From assembly GCF_001542625.1 (NCBI RefSeq), contig NZ_CP016279.1, positions 2,356,001-2,420,000 on the forward strand: DNA of 64,000 nucleotides. Reading direction: 5' to 3'. Below are positions 18,296-26,098 of the stretch, piece after piece (positions within the stretch are counted from its first letter, which is position 1; each line of letters opens with the position of its first letter). Position numbers and translations under genes: made by a program. Below the pieces are notes generated by a model, which made no database searches, was not told where the DNA came from, and saw nothing but the letters and a program-made list of their open reading frames with translations. The DNA comes from Streptomyces griseochromogenes (GTDB lineage: Bacteria > Actinomycetota > Actinomycetes > Streptomycetales > Streptomycetaceae).

Positions 18296-18919
18296 ATGAT
18301 GACCTCGCGCTGGACGGCTGCCCCTACTCGGACGGCCCCTCCTCGTCGGCGCGGTGCGGTGCTCGAGCGCGCGATCCTGGATGCCGCGCTGGAGCAGCTC
18401 AGTACGGTCGGCTGGAGCGGCCTGACGATGGAGCGCGTCGCGGCCGGGGCCCAGACCGGCAAGGCCGCGGTCTATCGTCGCTGGCCCTCCAAAGAAGACC
18501 TGGTCGCCGATGCGCTCCAGGCGGGGCTCCCTCGTTTGGAGGGGGAGTCCGACCTCGGGAGCGTGCGCGAGGATCTGCTGGCCCTGTGTCGGCGCGCGCG
18601 GGACGCCATGTACTCGCGCCCCGGTGTCGCCCTGCGCTCCGTGATTCACGAATGTGATCCTGCGCAGGCTGAACGCTTCCATGGGGTGATCTTCGAAGGA
18701 GTGGTAGAGCCGATGATCCGGCTGCTGCGAGGGATTGTCACCCGTGGAATAGAGCGTGGAGAGGTACGGTCCGACGCCGCCAACGGTTACGTCTTCGATG
18801 CCATCCCGGCGATGATGATGTACCGCTCCAAGATGTGCACAAGTGAATGGAATGACCGGGACCTCGCGGAGATGATCGACCAGTTGATGCTCCCGCTGCT
18901 GCGGTCGCACGGAGTCTGA
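18296..18919 (+). CDS. TetR-family transcriptional repressor
   Basis: 207 aa. The N-terminal helix-turn-helix is AILDAALEQLSTVGWSGLTMERVAAGAQTG-like, followed by AAVYRRWPSKEDLV, the usual recognition-helix end and linker. The C-terminal half resembles the TetR_C_11/33 ligand-binding type. ATG 18296 has GGAG 9 nt upstream; a second ATG follows immediately. It almost certainly represses itself and the divergent efflux pump through the operator pair. Confidence 0.9.
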   Translation: MMTSRWTAAPTRTAPPRRRGAVLERAILDAALEQLSTVGWSGLTMERVAAGAQTGKAAVYRRWPSKEDLVADALQAGLPRLEGESDLGSVREDLLALCRRARDAMYSRPGVALRSVIHECDPAQAERFHGVIFEGVVEPMIRLLRGIVTRGIERGEVRSDAANGYVFDAIPAMMMYRSKMCTSEWNDRDLAEMIDQLMLPLLRSHGV

Positions 18920-18985
18920 TCCCGGCCTCGGGTGACGTCGGCGCCGGACGGGGGGTCGGGGTGTCGCGGGAGGTCCCCGGCGTCG

Positions 18986-18991
18986 TAGGCT
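18986..18991 (+). promoter_or_regulatory. Candidate -10 element before rnhB
   Basis: TAGGCT lies 10-15 nt before ATG 19001 without a ribosome binding site, implying a leader of only a few nucleotides. Confidence 0.35.
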
Positions 18992-19000
18992 AAGGGCGCC

Positions 19001-19702
19001 ATGCCGTACGAACCACCTACTCACACCGTCGAGCGCTCCGTGCGAGCCACGACCGGAGCGAAGGTCATTGCCGGTCTCGACGAGGTGGGGCGGGGCGCAT
19101 GGGCCGGACCCGTCACCGTCTGTGCGGCGATCACCGGACTCCGTCGGCCGCCCGAGGGTCTGACCGACTCCAAGCTCCTGACCGTCAAGCGGCGTACGGA
19201 ACTGGCCGAGATACTGCGGTCGTGGGTGACGGCCTATGCCCTGGGGCATGCTTCCCCCGAGGAGATCGACGACCTGGGGATGACCGCCGCGCTGCGGCTC
19301 GCCGCCGTCCGTGCCCTGGACACCCTGCCGGTCCACCCCGATGCCGTCATCCTCGACGGGAAGCACGACTATCTCGGAGCCCCGTGGAAGGTGCGCACGG
19401 TGATCAAGGGTGACCGGTCGTGCGTGGCTGTCGCGGCGGCATCGGTGATCGCCAAGGTTCAGCGCGACAAAATGATGGCCGAACTGGGTGTCGACCATGC
19501 AGACTTCGGATTTGCGGACAACGCCGGGTATCCGTCCCCCGTGCACAAGGCCGCACTGGCGGAGCGGGGGCCCACCCCGTACCACCGCTTGTCGTGGGCG
19601 TATCTTGATGCGCTGCCCCAGTGGCGGCACCTCAAGAAGGTCCGCAGCTCGGCGGACGGAAGCGTTCCGGAAATCGAGGGTCAGCTCGGCTTCGATTTCT
19701 GA
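19001..19702 (+). CDS. rnhB: Ribonuclease HII
   Basis: 233 aa. The DEVGRG motif (D27, E28, G30-R31-G32) gives two of the catalytic acids, and the later [10 protein letters not shown] supplies another. It degrades RNA in RNA/DNA hybrids and removes misincorporated ribonucleotides. Streptomyces carry more than one RNase H, so this may be the second rnhB-type copy. It ends 68 bp before the next same-strand gene. Confidence 0.92.
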   Translation: MPYEPPTHTVERSVRATTGAKVIAGLDEVGRGAWAGPVTVCAAITGLRRPPEGLTDSKLLTVKRRTELAEILRSWVTAYALGHASPEEIDDLGMTAALRLAAVRALDTLPVHPDAVILDGKHDYLGAPWKVRTVIKGDRSCVAVAAASVIAKVQRDKMMAELGVDHADFGFADNAGYPSPVHKAALAERGPTPYHRLSWAYLDALPQWRHLKKVRSSADGSVPEIEGQLGFDF

Positions 19703-19770
19703 CGGTTCCGATCGCACTGATGCGCCACCCGGTCATCCGCGCCGCACCAACGTTTGATAAATATCAGCTC

Positions 19771-20403
19771 ATGCCTCTCATTCCCGAGGAGCCTCAGATT
19801 CACGAGAGTGCCCAGGGTCCCCGCGCCACTCCGGCCAGCGGCCGCACCGCGCCGACCCCCCGTCCCGTACCCGGTCCCCGCCCCGCGGCTCCGTCCCGCC
19901 CCGGTCGTCCGGGCCCTCAGCGGCCCACGCCTCCGGTGCAGCGCACGCCGCGTGACGTGGCTCCGGCCAAGCCAGGCCCTTCGGGCCCGGCCGCTCCCGC
20001 CACCACGGCGGCGACCCCGCAGATCCAGTTGATCCCGGCCTCGGCCGAGGGCGCGCTCGACGCCGCCGAGGATGCGGTGGACCTGCTGCTGGACTCGGGT
20101 CGTGCCCCCGGCGACCTACTGGTGATCACCACCGGTGCCCAGCATCCGTGGGCCGAGCACGAACTGTCCTTCGGTGAGACCTCCTACTGGGCGCAGCACG
20201 ACACCGGTGACGATGTCTTCTACGCGGACGCCGCCGTCGCCTCCCGTGCCGCGTCCCGCCCCGTGGTCGTCGTGGCAGTGAACGGCGGTCCCACGGCCGC
20301 TGCCGCGACCGCCCTCTCGCTGGCCCACTCCCGGGCCGGTGCGCTGCTGATCGTCTGCGGCGACCCGCAGCAGATCAACTCGGTGCTGGGCGCGGGCGTC
20401 TGA
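19771..20403 (+). CDS. Conserved protein resembling a C-terminal helicase domain without its motor core
   Basis: 210 aa. Residues 1-85 are Pro/Arg/Ala-rich and probably disordered. Residues 90-210 are folded: LLLDSGRAPGDLLVITTG, then SRPVVVVAVNGG, then ALSLAHSRAGALLIVCGDP. This order resembles the UvrD_C_2-like end of superfamily I helicases, but there is no Walker A or B. ATG 19771 has no ribosome binding site; an AT-rich TTGATAAATAT lies just upstream, so the mRNA may be leaderless. Function is unknown and the helicase resemblance is my pattern reading only. Confidence 0.6.
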   Translation: MPLIPEEPQIHESAQGPRATPASGRTAPTPRPVPGPRPAAPSRPGRPGPQRPTPPVQRTPRDVAPAKPGPSGPAAPATTAATPQIQLIPASAEGALDAAEDAVDLLLDSGRAPGDLLVITTGAQHPWAEHELSFGETSYWAQHDTGDDVFYADAAVASRAASRPVVVVAVNGGPTAAAATALSLAHSRAGALLIVCGDPQQINSVLGAGV

Positions 20404-20818
20404 GTCACGTCCGGCACCCTGGGGCATCGGGGTGCCGACGGAGCCGCTCCGGCGGCATCCGCACGGTGCGGCTCTTGGCATGCCCGGATGACTGGCAGTG
20501 GCCGTTCCTCCTCGTGGGACGGCCGCCCGGCGGACTGAGGGATGCCATCCGGGGGGCAAGCGTGGGTGTCGCGGGAGTGCGCCCGCGGCCGGCCGGTGAG
20601 CCCTTGGCGTCGATAGGGCAGCCGTCCTGTCTCCTTCCGCGCACCGGTGGCGTGCAGGCCGTACTGCATCACGTGCGAGTCTCCTCGTCTCGTGACTCGT
20701 ACGCGCCGTCCGTGACAGCCCGCGCGGTTTCCCGTCCCGCTCTCTGGCCGGCTCGCGGAGTCTTCGCTCAGGCAGCGCCGCCGCTTGTGCGAGGGATCCG
20801 GACCCCGAGCCGTGCTCT
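20404..20818. other. Convergent gap, no confident gene
   Basis: 415 bp between a plus-strand and a minus-strand hypothetical gene. A candidate terminator lies at 20412-20437. Frames here on both strands are Arg/Pro-rich with no codon bias. Confidence 0.4.
20412..20437. terminator. Candidate terminator
   Basis: CGGCACCC/GGGTGCCG stem with a 10-nt loop, 9 bp after the stop of the 19771-20403 gene, followed by a second small GGAGC/GCTCC stem. Confidence 0.5.
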
Positions 20819-21430
20819 TCAGCGGGCGGCCACGCGGCGCATGACCTCGGAGACCGGGCCGCCGGTCCGGGGCGCCAGCGGCGGGGCTTGCGACATGGCG
20901 AAGGGCTCCGGTTCCGAGTGGGAGTTCGGACGGCGCCCGCCACGTCCCTCCCCGAGCACCTGCCAGCCGTCCTGGGTCAGCGTGATGTATGCCCCACAGC
21001 GCAGTCCGTGCAGTGTGCACGCGTCGCGCAGCCCCCACATCCAGGCGCCGTCCTCCTCGGTCCAACCCGCGTCGCCGTCGCGGCAGTAGAGCAGCACGGC
21101 CGTACGCACCGGGGTGCGGCGGCGCAGGTCGTGCGGAATGATCCGGCGCAACTGGGCGAGCAGCGCGTTGCGGAACATCCAGCCGTCGGCCGGGGCGGGA
21201 CGGCGGTTGAACGAGGCGCTGGCGCACAGCCGTTCGTCGGGATCGAGAACGGCCACAATGGCCGTGGACGGCGTGGGACCATGGCGGGCGTGCAGCCCAC
21301 TGACGACCTCACGGGGGCTGCGCAGCAGAGGGATTCCGGCGGCTGCCCACTCCGCGGGCTCGAGCAGGCGACTGGCGGAAGCGGACGTCGACACCGATGC
21401 CGCCGAGGACGAGGCGAATCCGAAGGTCAC
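20819..21430 (-). CDS. Conserved hypothetical protein
   Basis: 203 aa, not recognised. It has a compact alpha/beta core rich in Trp (DGWMFRNALLAQLRRI, RTAVLLYCRDGDAGW, DGAWMWGLRDACTLHGL, YITLTQDGWQVLG) and an Arg/Pro-rich C-terminal tail. There is no signal peptide or membrane helix. GTG 21430 follows GGGAGGAAC, an excellent ribosome binding site. It lies downstream of, and on the same strand as, recQ, 286 bp away. Confidence 0.65.
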   Translation of the reverse strand: MTFGFASSSAASVSTSASASRLLEPAEWAAAGIPLLRSPREVVSGLHARHGPTPSTAIVAVLDPDERLCASASFNRRPAPADGWMFRNALLAQLRRIIPHDLRRRTPVRTAVLLYCRDGDAGWTEEDGAWMWGLRDACTLHGLRCGAYITLTQDGWQVLGEGRGGRRPNSHSEPEPFAMSQAPPLAPRTGGPVSEVMRRVAAR

Positions 21431-21716
21431 GTTCCTCCCTTCGGCTACGCGCCCACACTGCGGGCGAGGTCGGATTCGGGGGAGCGCGCACCGCAGCAAA
21501 GCCCAACCGGAACACGGACGAGCCGTGCGGGGAGCGGACTTCAATTCTTCCTGTCGAACTTGGATGCGGCAACGAGCAATTGGGGCCACCGACTGTTATC
21601 TGGTGGTGCGTGACTTATATCCCTACCCACAGGAGCCACTGATGACCCCTGGGGCGTTCGATCACGGCACGTTCGTGCGCCGTGACCAGTACCGACGCAC
21701 CGCGGACGGTCGGGTG

Positions 21717-23882
21717 TCAGCCCTGGACGGCCAGCACCAGAGGCAGGACCCCACTGGCCCCGGCCCTTCTGAGCAGACGCGCCGCGACCGCGAGGGTCCA
21801 GCCGGTCTCCGTGAAGTCGTCGACCAGCAGGACCGGACCGCGAGCCTCGGAGAGTGCGGAGGCGAGAGCGGGCGGCACCGTCAGCGCACCGTCGAGGGCC
21901 TTCAGACGCTGGGCGCTGTTGCTGCGCGATACCTGCGGCGTTTCACCGTAGTACTCCACCGAGCCCAGCAGCGGTAGCCGGCCGATCTCGGCGATGCGGG
22001 CCCCCAGGGAGTGGATCAGCATCGGCCTGGTGCGCGAGGCGACGGTGACCACACCCTCGGGCCGGGGCTGGGCGTCGGCCGCCCCGGAGGCCCAGCCGCC
22101 CCGGCCCCTGGCCCAGTCGGCCAGCACGTCCACCACGGCTCGCGCCACGTCGTCCGGCACGGGTGCGTCCGGTGCCTGGAGCGCGAACAGGGGGCGCAGC
22201 CGGTTACCCCAGCCGATGTCCGAGAGCCGACCCAAGGCCCGCCCGGGGGAGGCCTGTTCACCGGCCGGAATACGTCCCTTGAGGTCGATGCCGATCGCCG
22301 GAAGGCCGGTCGGCCACATGCGGCGGGGCTCCACCTCGACCCCGGCACGGCCCAGGTCGACGCGGGCGGCGTCCACGGCCGCCGTCGAGGTGTCGGCGGT
22401 GAAGCGCGGCCCCGCGCAGTTGTCGCAGCGGCCGCAGGGCTTGGCGCCCTCGTCGTCCAGCTGGCGCCGGAGGAATTCCATCCGGCAGTCCGTGGCGGCC
22501 GCGTAGTCGCGCATCGCCTGCTGCTCGGCCGTGCGTTGCCGGGCCACCCACCCGTACCGCTCGGCGTCGTACGACCACGGCTGCCCCGTCGCGACCCAGC
22601 CGCCCTTGACGCGGTGCACCGCTCCGTCCACGTCGAGGACCTTCAGCATCGTCTCCAGCCGGGAGCGGCGCAGCTCCACCAGGGGCTCCAGAGCCGGCAA
22701 CGAGAGCGGCCGGTCGGCCCGGGCGAGGACGTCAAGGGTCCGGCGTACCAGGTCTTCGGAGGGAAAGGCGAGCGAGGCGAAGTACTCCCAGATCGCCTCG
22801 TCCTCCTTGCCAGGCAGCAGCAGCACCTCGGCGTGCTCGACGCCACGGCCGGCGCGGCCGACCTGCTGGTAGTAGGCGATGGGGGAGGACGGCGAACCGA
22901 GGTGCACGACGAAGCCGAGGTCCGGTTTGTCGAAGCCCATGCCGAGCGCGGAGGTGGCGACCAGCGCTTTGACGCGGTTGGCGAGCAGGTCGTCCTCGGC
23001 CTGCTGCCGGTCGGCGTTCTCCGTCTTGCCCGTGTAGGAGGCGACGGTGTGCCCGCGCTGCCGGAGGAACGCGGTGACCTCCTCGGCCGCAGCCACGGTG
23101 AGGGTGTAGATGATGCCGGAGCCGGGCAGGTCGTCGAGGTGGTCGGCGAGCCAGGCCATCCGGTGCGCGGCGTCCGGCAGCCGCAGCACGCCGAGACTCA
23201 GGCTCTCCCGGTCCAGCGGTCCGCGCAGCACCAGGGCGTCCGAGGTGCCGCCGGTACCGAGCTGTTCCGCGACGTCGGCGGTCACGCGCGCGTTCGCCGT
23301 GGCTGTGGTGGCGAGCACGGGGACACCCGGCGGGAGGTCGGCGAGCATGGTGCGCAGCCGACGGTAGTCGGGGCGGAAGTCGTGGCCCCAGTCGGAGATG
23401 CAGTGCGCCTCGTCGACCACGAGCAGACCGGTCGCCGCGGAGAGTTTGGGCAGGACCTGGTCGCGGAAGTCGGGGTTGTTCAGCCGCTCAGGACTGACTA
23501 GCAGCACGTCGACCTCGCCGGCCGCGATCTGGTCCTGGACCGCCTCCCACTCCTCGGTGTTGGAGGAGTTGATGGTCCGGGCGTGGATGCCGGCGCGGGC
23601 CGCGGCCCCCACCTGGTTGCGCATGAGCGCGAGCAGCGGGGAGACGATCACCGTGGGTCCGCTGCCTCTGGACCGCAGCAGCGAGGTCGCCACGAAGTAC
23701 ACCGCGGACTTGCCCCACCCGGTGCGCTGCACGACCAGGGCCCGGCGCCGGTCGGCGACCAGCGCCTCGATCGCCCGCCACTGGTCCTCGCGCAGCCGGG
23801 CCTCGCCCGTGGTGTCCCCGACGAGCCGGGCGAGGACGGAGTCGGCCTGCGCCCGCAGGTCCGCGTTGCTCGTGTGCTCCAT
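21717..23882 (-). CDS. RecQ-family DNA helicase with C-terminal phosphoribosyltransferase-like domain
   Basis: 721 aa. Walker A is QRTGWGKS (52-59); DEAH is followed by CISDWGHDFRPDYRRL, the RecQ signature. A four-Cys zinc site appears after the helicase core (DCRMEFLRRQL ... CGRCDNC). There is no HRDC domain; instead the last 150 residues end in LLVDDFTETGWTL (685-697), which resembles the PRPP-binding loop of type I phosphoribosyltransferases. The start is ATG 23882 (MEHTSNADL) or ATG 23891; neither has a strong ribosome binding site. RecQ unwinds recombination and fork intermediates 3'-5'. Confidence 0.88.
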   Translation of the reverse strand: MEHTSNADLRAQADSVLARLVGDTTGEARLREDQWRAIEALVADRRRALVVQRTGWGKSAVYFVATSLLRSRGSGPTVIVSPLLALMRNQVGAAARAGIHARTINSSNTEEWEAVQDQIAAGEVDVLLVSPERLNNPDFRDQVLPKLSAATGLLVVDEAHCISDWGHDFRPDYRRLRTMLADLPPGVPVLATTATANARVTADVAEQLGTGGTSDALVLRGPLDRESLSLGVLRLPDAAHRMAWLADHLDDLPGSGIIYTLTVAAAEEVTAFLRQRGHTVASYTGKTENADRQQAEDDLLANRVKALVATSALGMGFDKPDLGFVVHLGSPSSPIAYYQQVGRAGRGVEHAEVLLLPGKEDEAIWEYFASLAFPSEDLVRRTLDVLARADRPLSLPALEPLVELRRSRLETMLKVLDVDGAVHRVKGGWVATGQPWSYDAERYGWVARQRTAEQQAMRDYAAATDCRMEFLRRQLDDEGAKPCGRCDNCAGPRFTADTSTAAVDAARVDLGRAGVEVEPRRMWPTGLPAIGIDLKGRIPAGEQASPGRALGRLSDIGWGNRLRPLFALQAPDAPVPDDVARAVVDVLADWARGRGGWASGAADAQPRPEGVVTVASRTRPMLIHSLGARIAEIGRLPLLGSVEYYGETPQVSRSNSAQRLKALDGALTVPPALASALSEARGPVLLVDDFTETGWTLAVAARLLRRAGASGVLPLVLAVQG

Positions 23883-24047
23883 GCGTCCCATACAACAGGA
23901 CGGAACTGACAACCGAGGGCGAGCGGACTGCCCGCGACGGTTCCCCTGTGGAAAAAGCACCGAGAACGGAAACCGGCTTGTCGTGTCCCTGATTCGACTT
24001 ATCCACAGGCTCAAGCGGAATCTCAAGATCCGCGAGATCGTCTGCGC

Positions 24048-25604
24048 ATGACGAATCACAGCGAAACGACCGGCCCCTTCGAAGACGGAGACATCGCGGG
24101 AGGAGAGCCACTGAACGAGCGGTCCACGCACGACACTCAGGTCACGTTGCGCACCCCCGCCGAGCTGGCCGACGCCCTGCCCTATCTGCTCGGCTACCGC
24201 CCCGAGGACAGCATCGTGCTGGTCGCCCTGCACGACCGGGGAGGCCGCGGCAGGTTCGGCGGCCGGGCCCGTCTGGGCATCCCCGCCGCCAAGGAGGACT
24301 GGGAGGCGGCCGCACGGCAGCTGATCCAAGGGCTGGTGACCGGCAGCGAGCGGCGCGGCACCCGGCCCAAGCAGATGGTTGCCTACGTCTGTCAGGAACC
24401 GGGCCGCGGCGAGACGGGCCGGGACGTCATGCTCCGGCTCCAGCCGCTCGCCCAGCTGCTGCGCATCGAGTGCGGCACGTTCGACGTGCCGGTGATCGAG
24501 GCACTGTGCATCTCGGACGGCCGCTTCTGGTCGTACTGCTGCCCCATCGAGGGATGCTGCCCCGAGGACGGGACGCCGATGGGCCTGCCCGGCACCTCGG
24601 TGCTGGCCGCAGCGGCCACCTACGCGGGCATCCAAGTGCGCGGAACACTGCGAGAGTTGCGTGTCAGGCTGCTGCCCTGGGAGACCACCGCGGCCCTGGA
24701 ACAGGAGATCGCGCTTGACGCGGCCGGCATGTCCCTGGTGCCCCGCATCCTGGACGACGCGTCCCGCGCGAGCGTGGCCGAGGAGACTCTGGAACTCGCC
24801 GAGCGGATCATCCGCAGGTTCGCCGGGGCATCGCCGGTGTCCGGCACACACCCGGCCGACCTGCGCGACGACGACCTGCTCGCGGACGACGAGGCGGCGG
24901 CGCTGATCCTCGGGCTCCAGGACCGCACGACGCGCGACCGGGCAGCTGCGTGGATGGAGGGCGACGAGGCCGCTTCGGCCCTGCGGCTCTGGCGGGCACT
25001 GGCCCGCCGCTGCGTCGGGCCGTACGGCGAGCACGCCGCTGCTCCGCTGACCCTGGCGGGCTGGGTCGCCTGGTCGACCGGCGACGAGCTGGAGGCCCGG
25101 GAAGCCTTCGCCATGGCGCTGGGCGCGGACCCCGACTACCTGTTCGCCCGGCTGCTGCATCAGGCTTGCAACGAAGGTCTCGACCCCGAGTCGATCCGCC
25201 GCTGCCTGCGTGCGGATCGCGCGGGGCGAGCGCAGGCCGTGATCGAGGAGCGGACCGGATCGGCGGCCGAAGCAAACTCGGGCGCACCTTCGGGAACCGA
25301 TGTCACGGATTCCGGAGCCTCGGCCCGAGCGGAGGGTTGCGGTGCCGACCCGGCTCCGGGGACCGGTGCTCGCCGACGGCGCCGAACGCGGTCCGCGGCG
25401 GGCAGGGACAGCGGTTCTCATCAGCATCGCGGAGAGGCCGGCCGGCGGCGCCCGAACGGCTCCCACCCCCAGGCGCCGGCCGCCGGACCCTCGCGCCCGG
25501 GCAGCAGCGCAAGGCAGGGCGGCACGCGCGCGCGTTCAGGTGACGGCACGAGCCGCGGCACCTCGGCCGGGAGCGGTCGTCTGGAGACGGAGGGAAGCGG
25601 ATGA
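24048..25604 (+). CDS. DUF4192 domain-containing protein
   Basis: 518 aa. Residues about 28-390 match the actinobacterial DUF4192 family (TPAELADALPYLLGYRPEDSIV at the start, then CCPIEGCCP and an alpha-helical C-terminal part resembling TPR-like repeats, LTLAGWVAWSTGDELEAREAF). Residues 400-518 are Ser/Gly/Arg-rich and disordered. No enzymatic motif is visible and the function is unknown. It is divergent from recQ; the start ATG 24048 has no clear ribosome binding site. Its TGA overlaps an ATG at 25601 that carries a good ribosome binding site, discussed in the next gap. Confidence 0.75.
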   Translation: MTNHSETTGPFEDGDIAGGEPLNERSTHDTQVTLRTPAELADALPYLLGYRPEDSIVLVALHDRGGRGRFGGRARLGIPAAKEDWEAAARQLIQGLVTGSERRGTRPKQMVAYVCQEPGRGETGRDVMLRLQPLAQLLRIECGTFDVPVIEALCISDGRFWSYCCPIEGCCPEDGTPMGLPGTSVLAAAATYAGIQVRGTLRELRVRLLPWETTAALEQEIALDAAGMSLVPRILDDASRASVAEETLELAERIIRRFAGASPVSGTHPADLRDDDLLADDEAAALILGLQDRTTRDRAAAWMEGDEAASALRLWRALARRCVGPYGEHAAAPLTLAGWVAWSTGDELEAREAFAMALGADPDYLFARLLHQACNEGLDPESIRRCLRADRAGRAQAVIEERTGSAAEANSGAPSGTDVTDSGASARAEGCGADPAPGTGARRRRRTRSAAGRDSGSHQHRGEAGRRRPNGSHPQAPAAGPSRPGSSARQGGTRARSGDGTSRGTSAGSGRLETEGSG

Positions 25605-26098
25605 GCACCGAGTGGGGGAGCGGCGGCAGGGGCCAGAGCGGGATGCCGGCCGGCCGCACCGCGCCGGGACACGCCCCGGCAAGGCGGGAAAGAGCGAAGG
25701 AAGGCACGGCGCGTGGACGGGTGATGAGCCTCTTGAAGTGGGTGCGGAACTCCCGTGTGGGAGGCGCCTTCCGCAGCCCTGCCGGCTGTTTTGGTCTCCG
25801 TGGTCGCTTTGGTCTCACGGGCCGCTTTGGGAGCTTGGGCAGCTGGAGCCGGGTGCGCCCACTGAAGGTGCCGTCCGTCCTTCGGCCGCTCGCAGGGACG
25901 AGCGCCCCGCCGGCTGGGCGTCGCCTCCCACCGCGCGTCCATTCCGTGGGCTTCCCCGATGCGAGGCGTGACCCTGACGAGTTCCCCTCCGTTCACCTGA
26001 GTGGCGGAACGCCTGGTCGGGCGGTGCCGCCGTACGACCCTTGTCCCTCCGGACGCCCGGCAGGTCCGAGGCGCACCGAGCGCAGAGGAAGCCACGCC
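25605..26098. other. Gap with a coupled but degenerate reading frame
   Basis: 494 bp. An ATG at 25601 overlaps the preceding stop (ATGA) behind GGAGGGAAGCGG and opens a frame that runs into the debranching-like gene. However, codons between 25601 and 26098 have poor GC3 bias and the peptide is Arg/Gly-rich, so I start the gene at 26099. An 18-bp tandem repeat lies at 25790-25825. Confidence 0.45.
25790..25825. repeat. 18-bp tandem repeat (two copies plus partial third)
   Basis: TTTGGTCTCCGTGGTCGC and TTTGGTCTCACGGGCCGC abut, followed by TTTGGG. There are three mismatches between the copies. It lies in a stretch without good coding bias; role unknown. Confidence 0.6.

Noticed and set aside
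20466..21089. Plus-strand frame across the 20404-20818 gap
   Set aside because: Arg/Pro-rich, no codon bias, and mostly antisense to the better-supported minus-strand gene with an excellent ribosome binding site.
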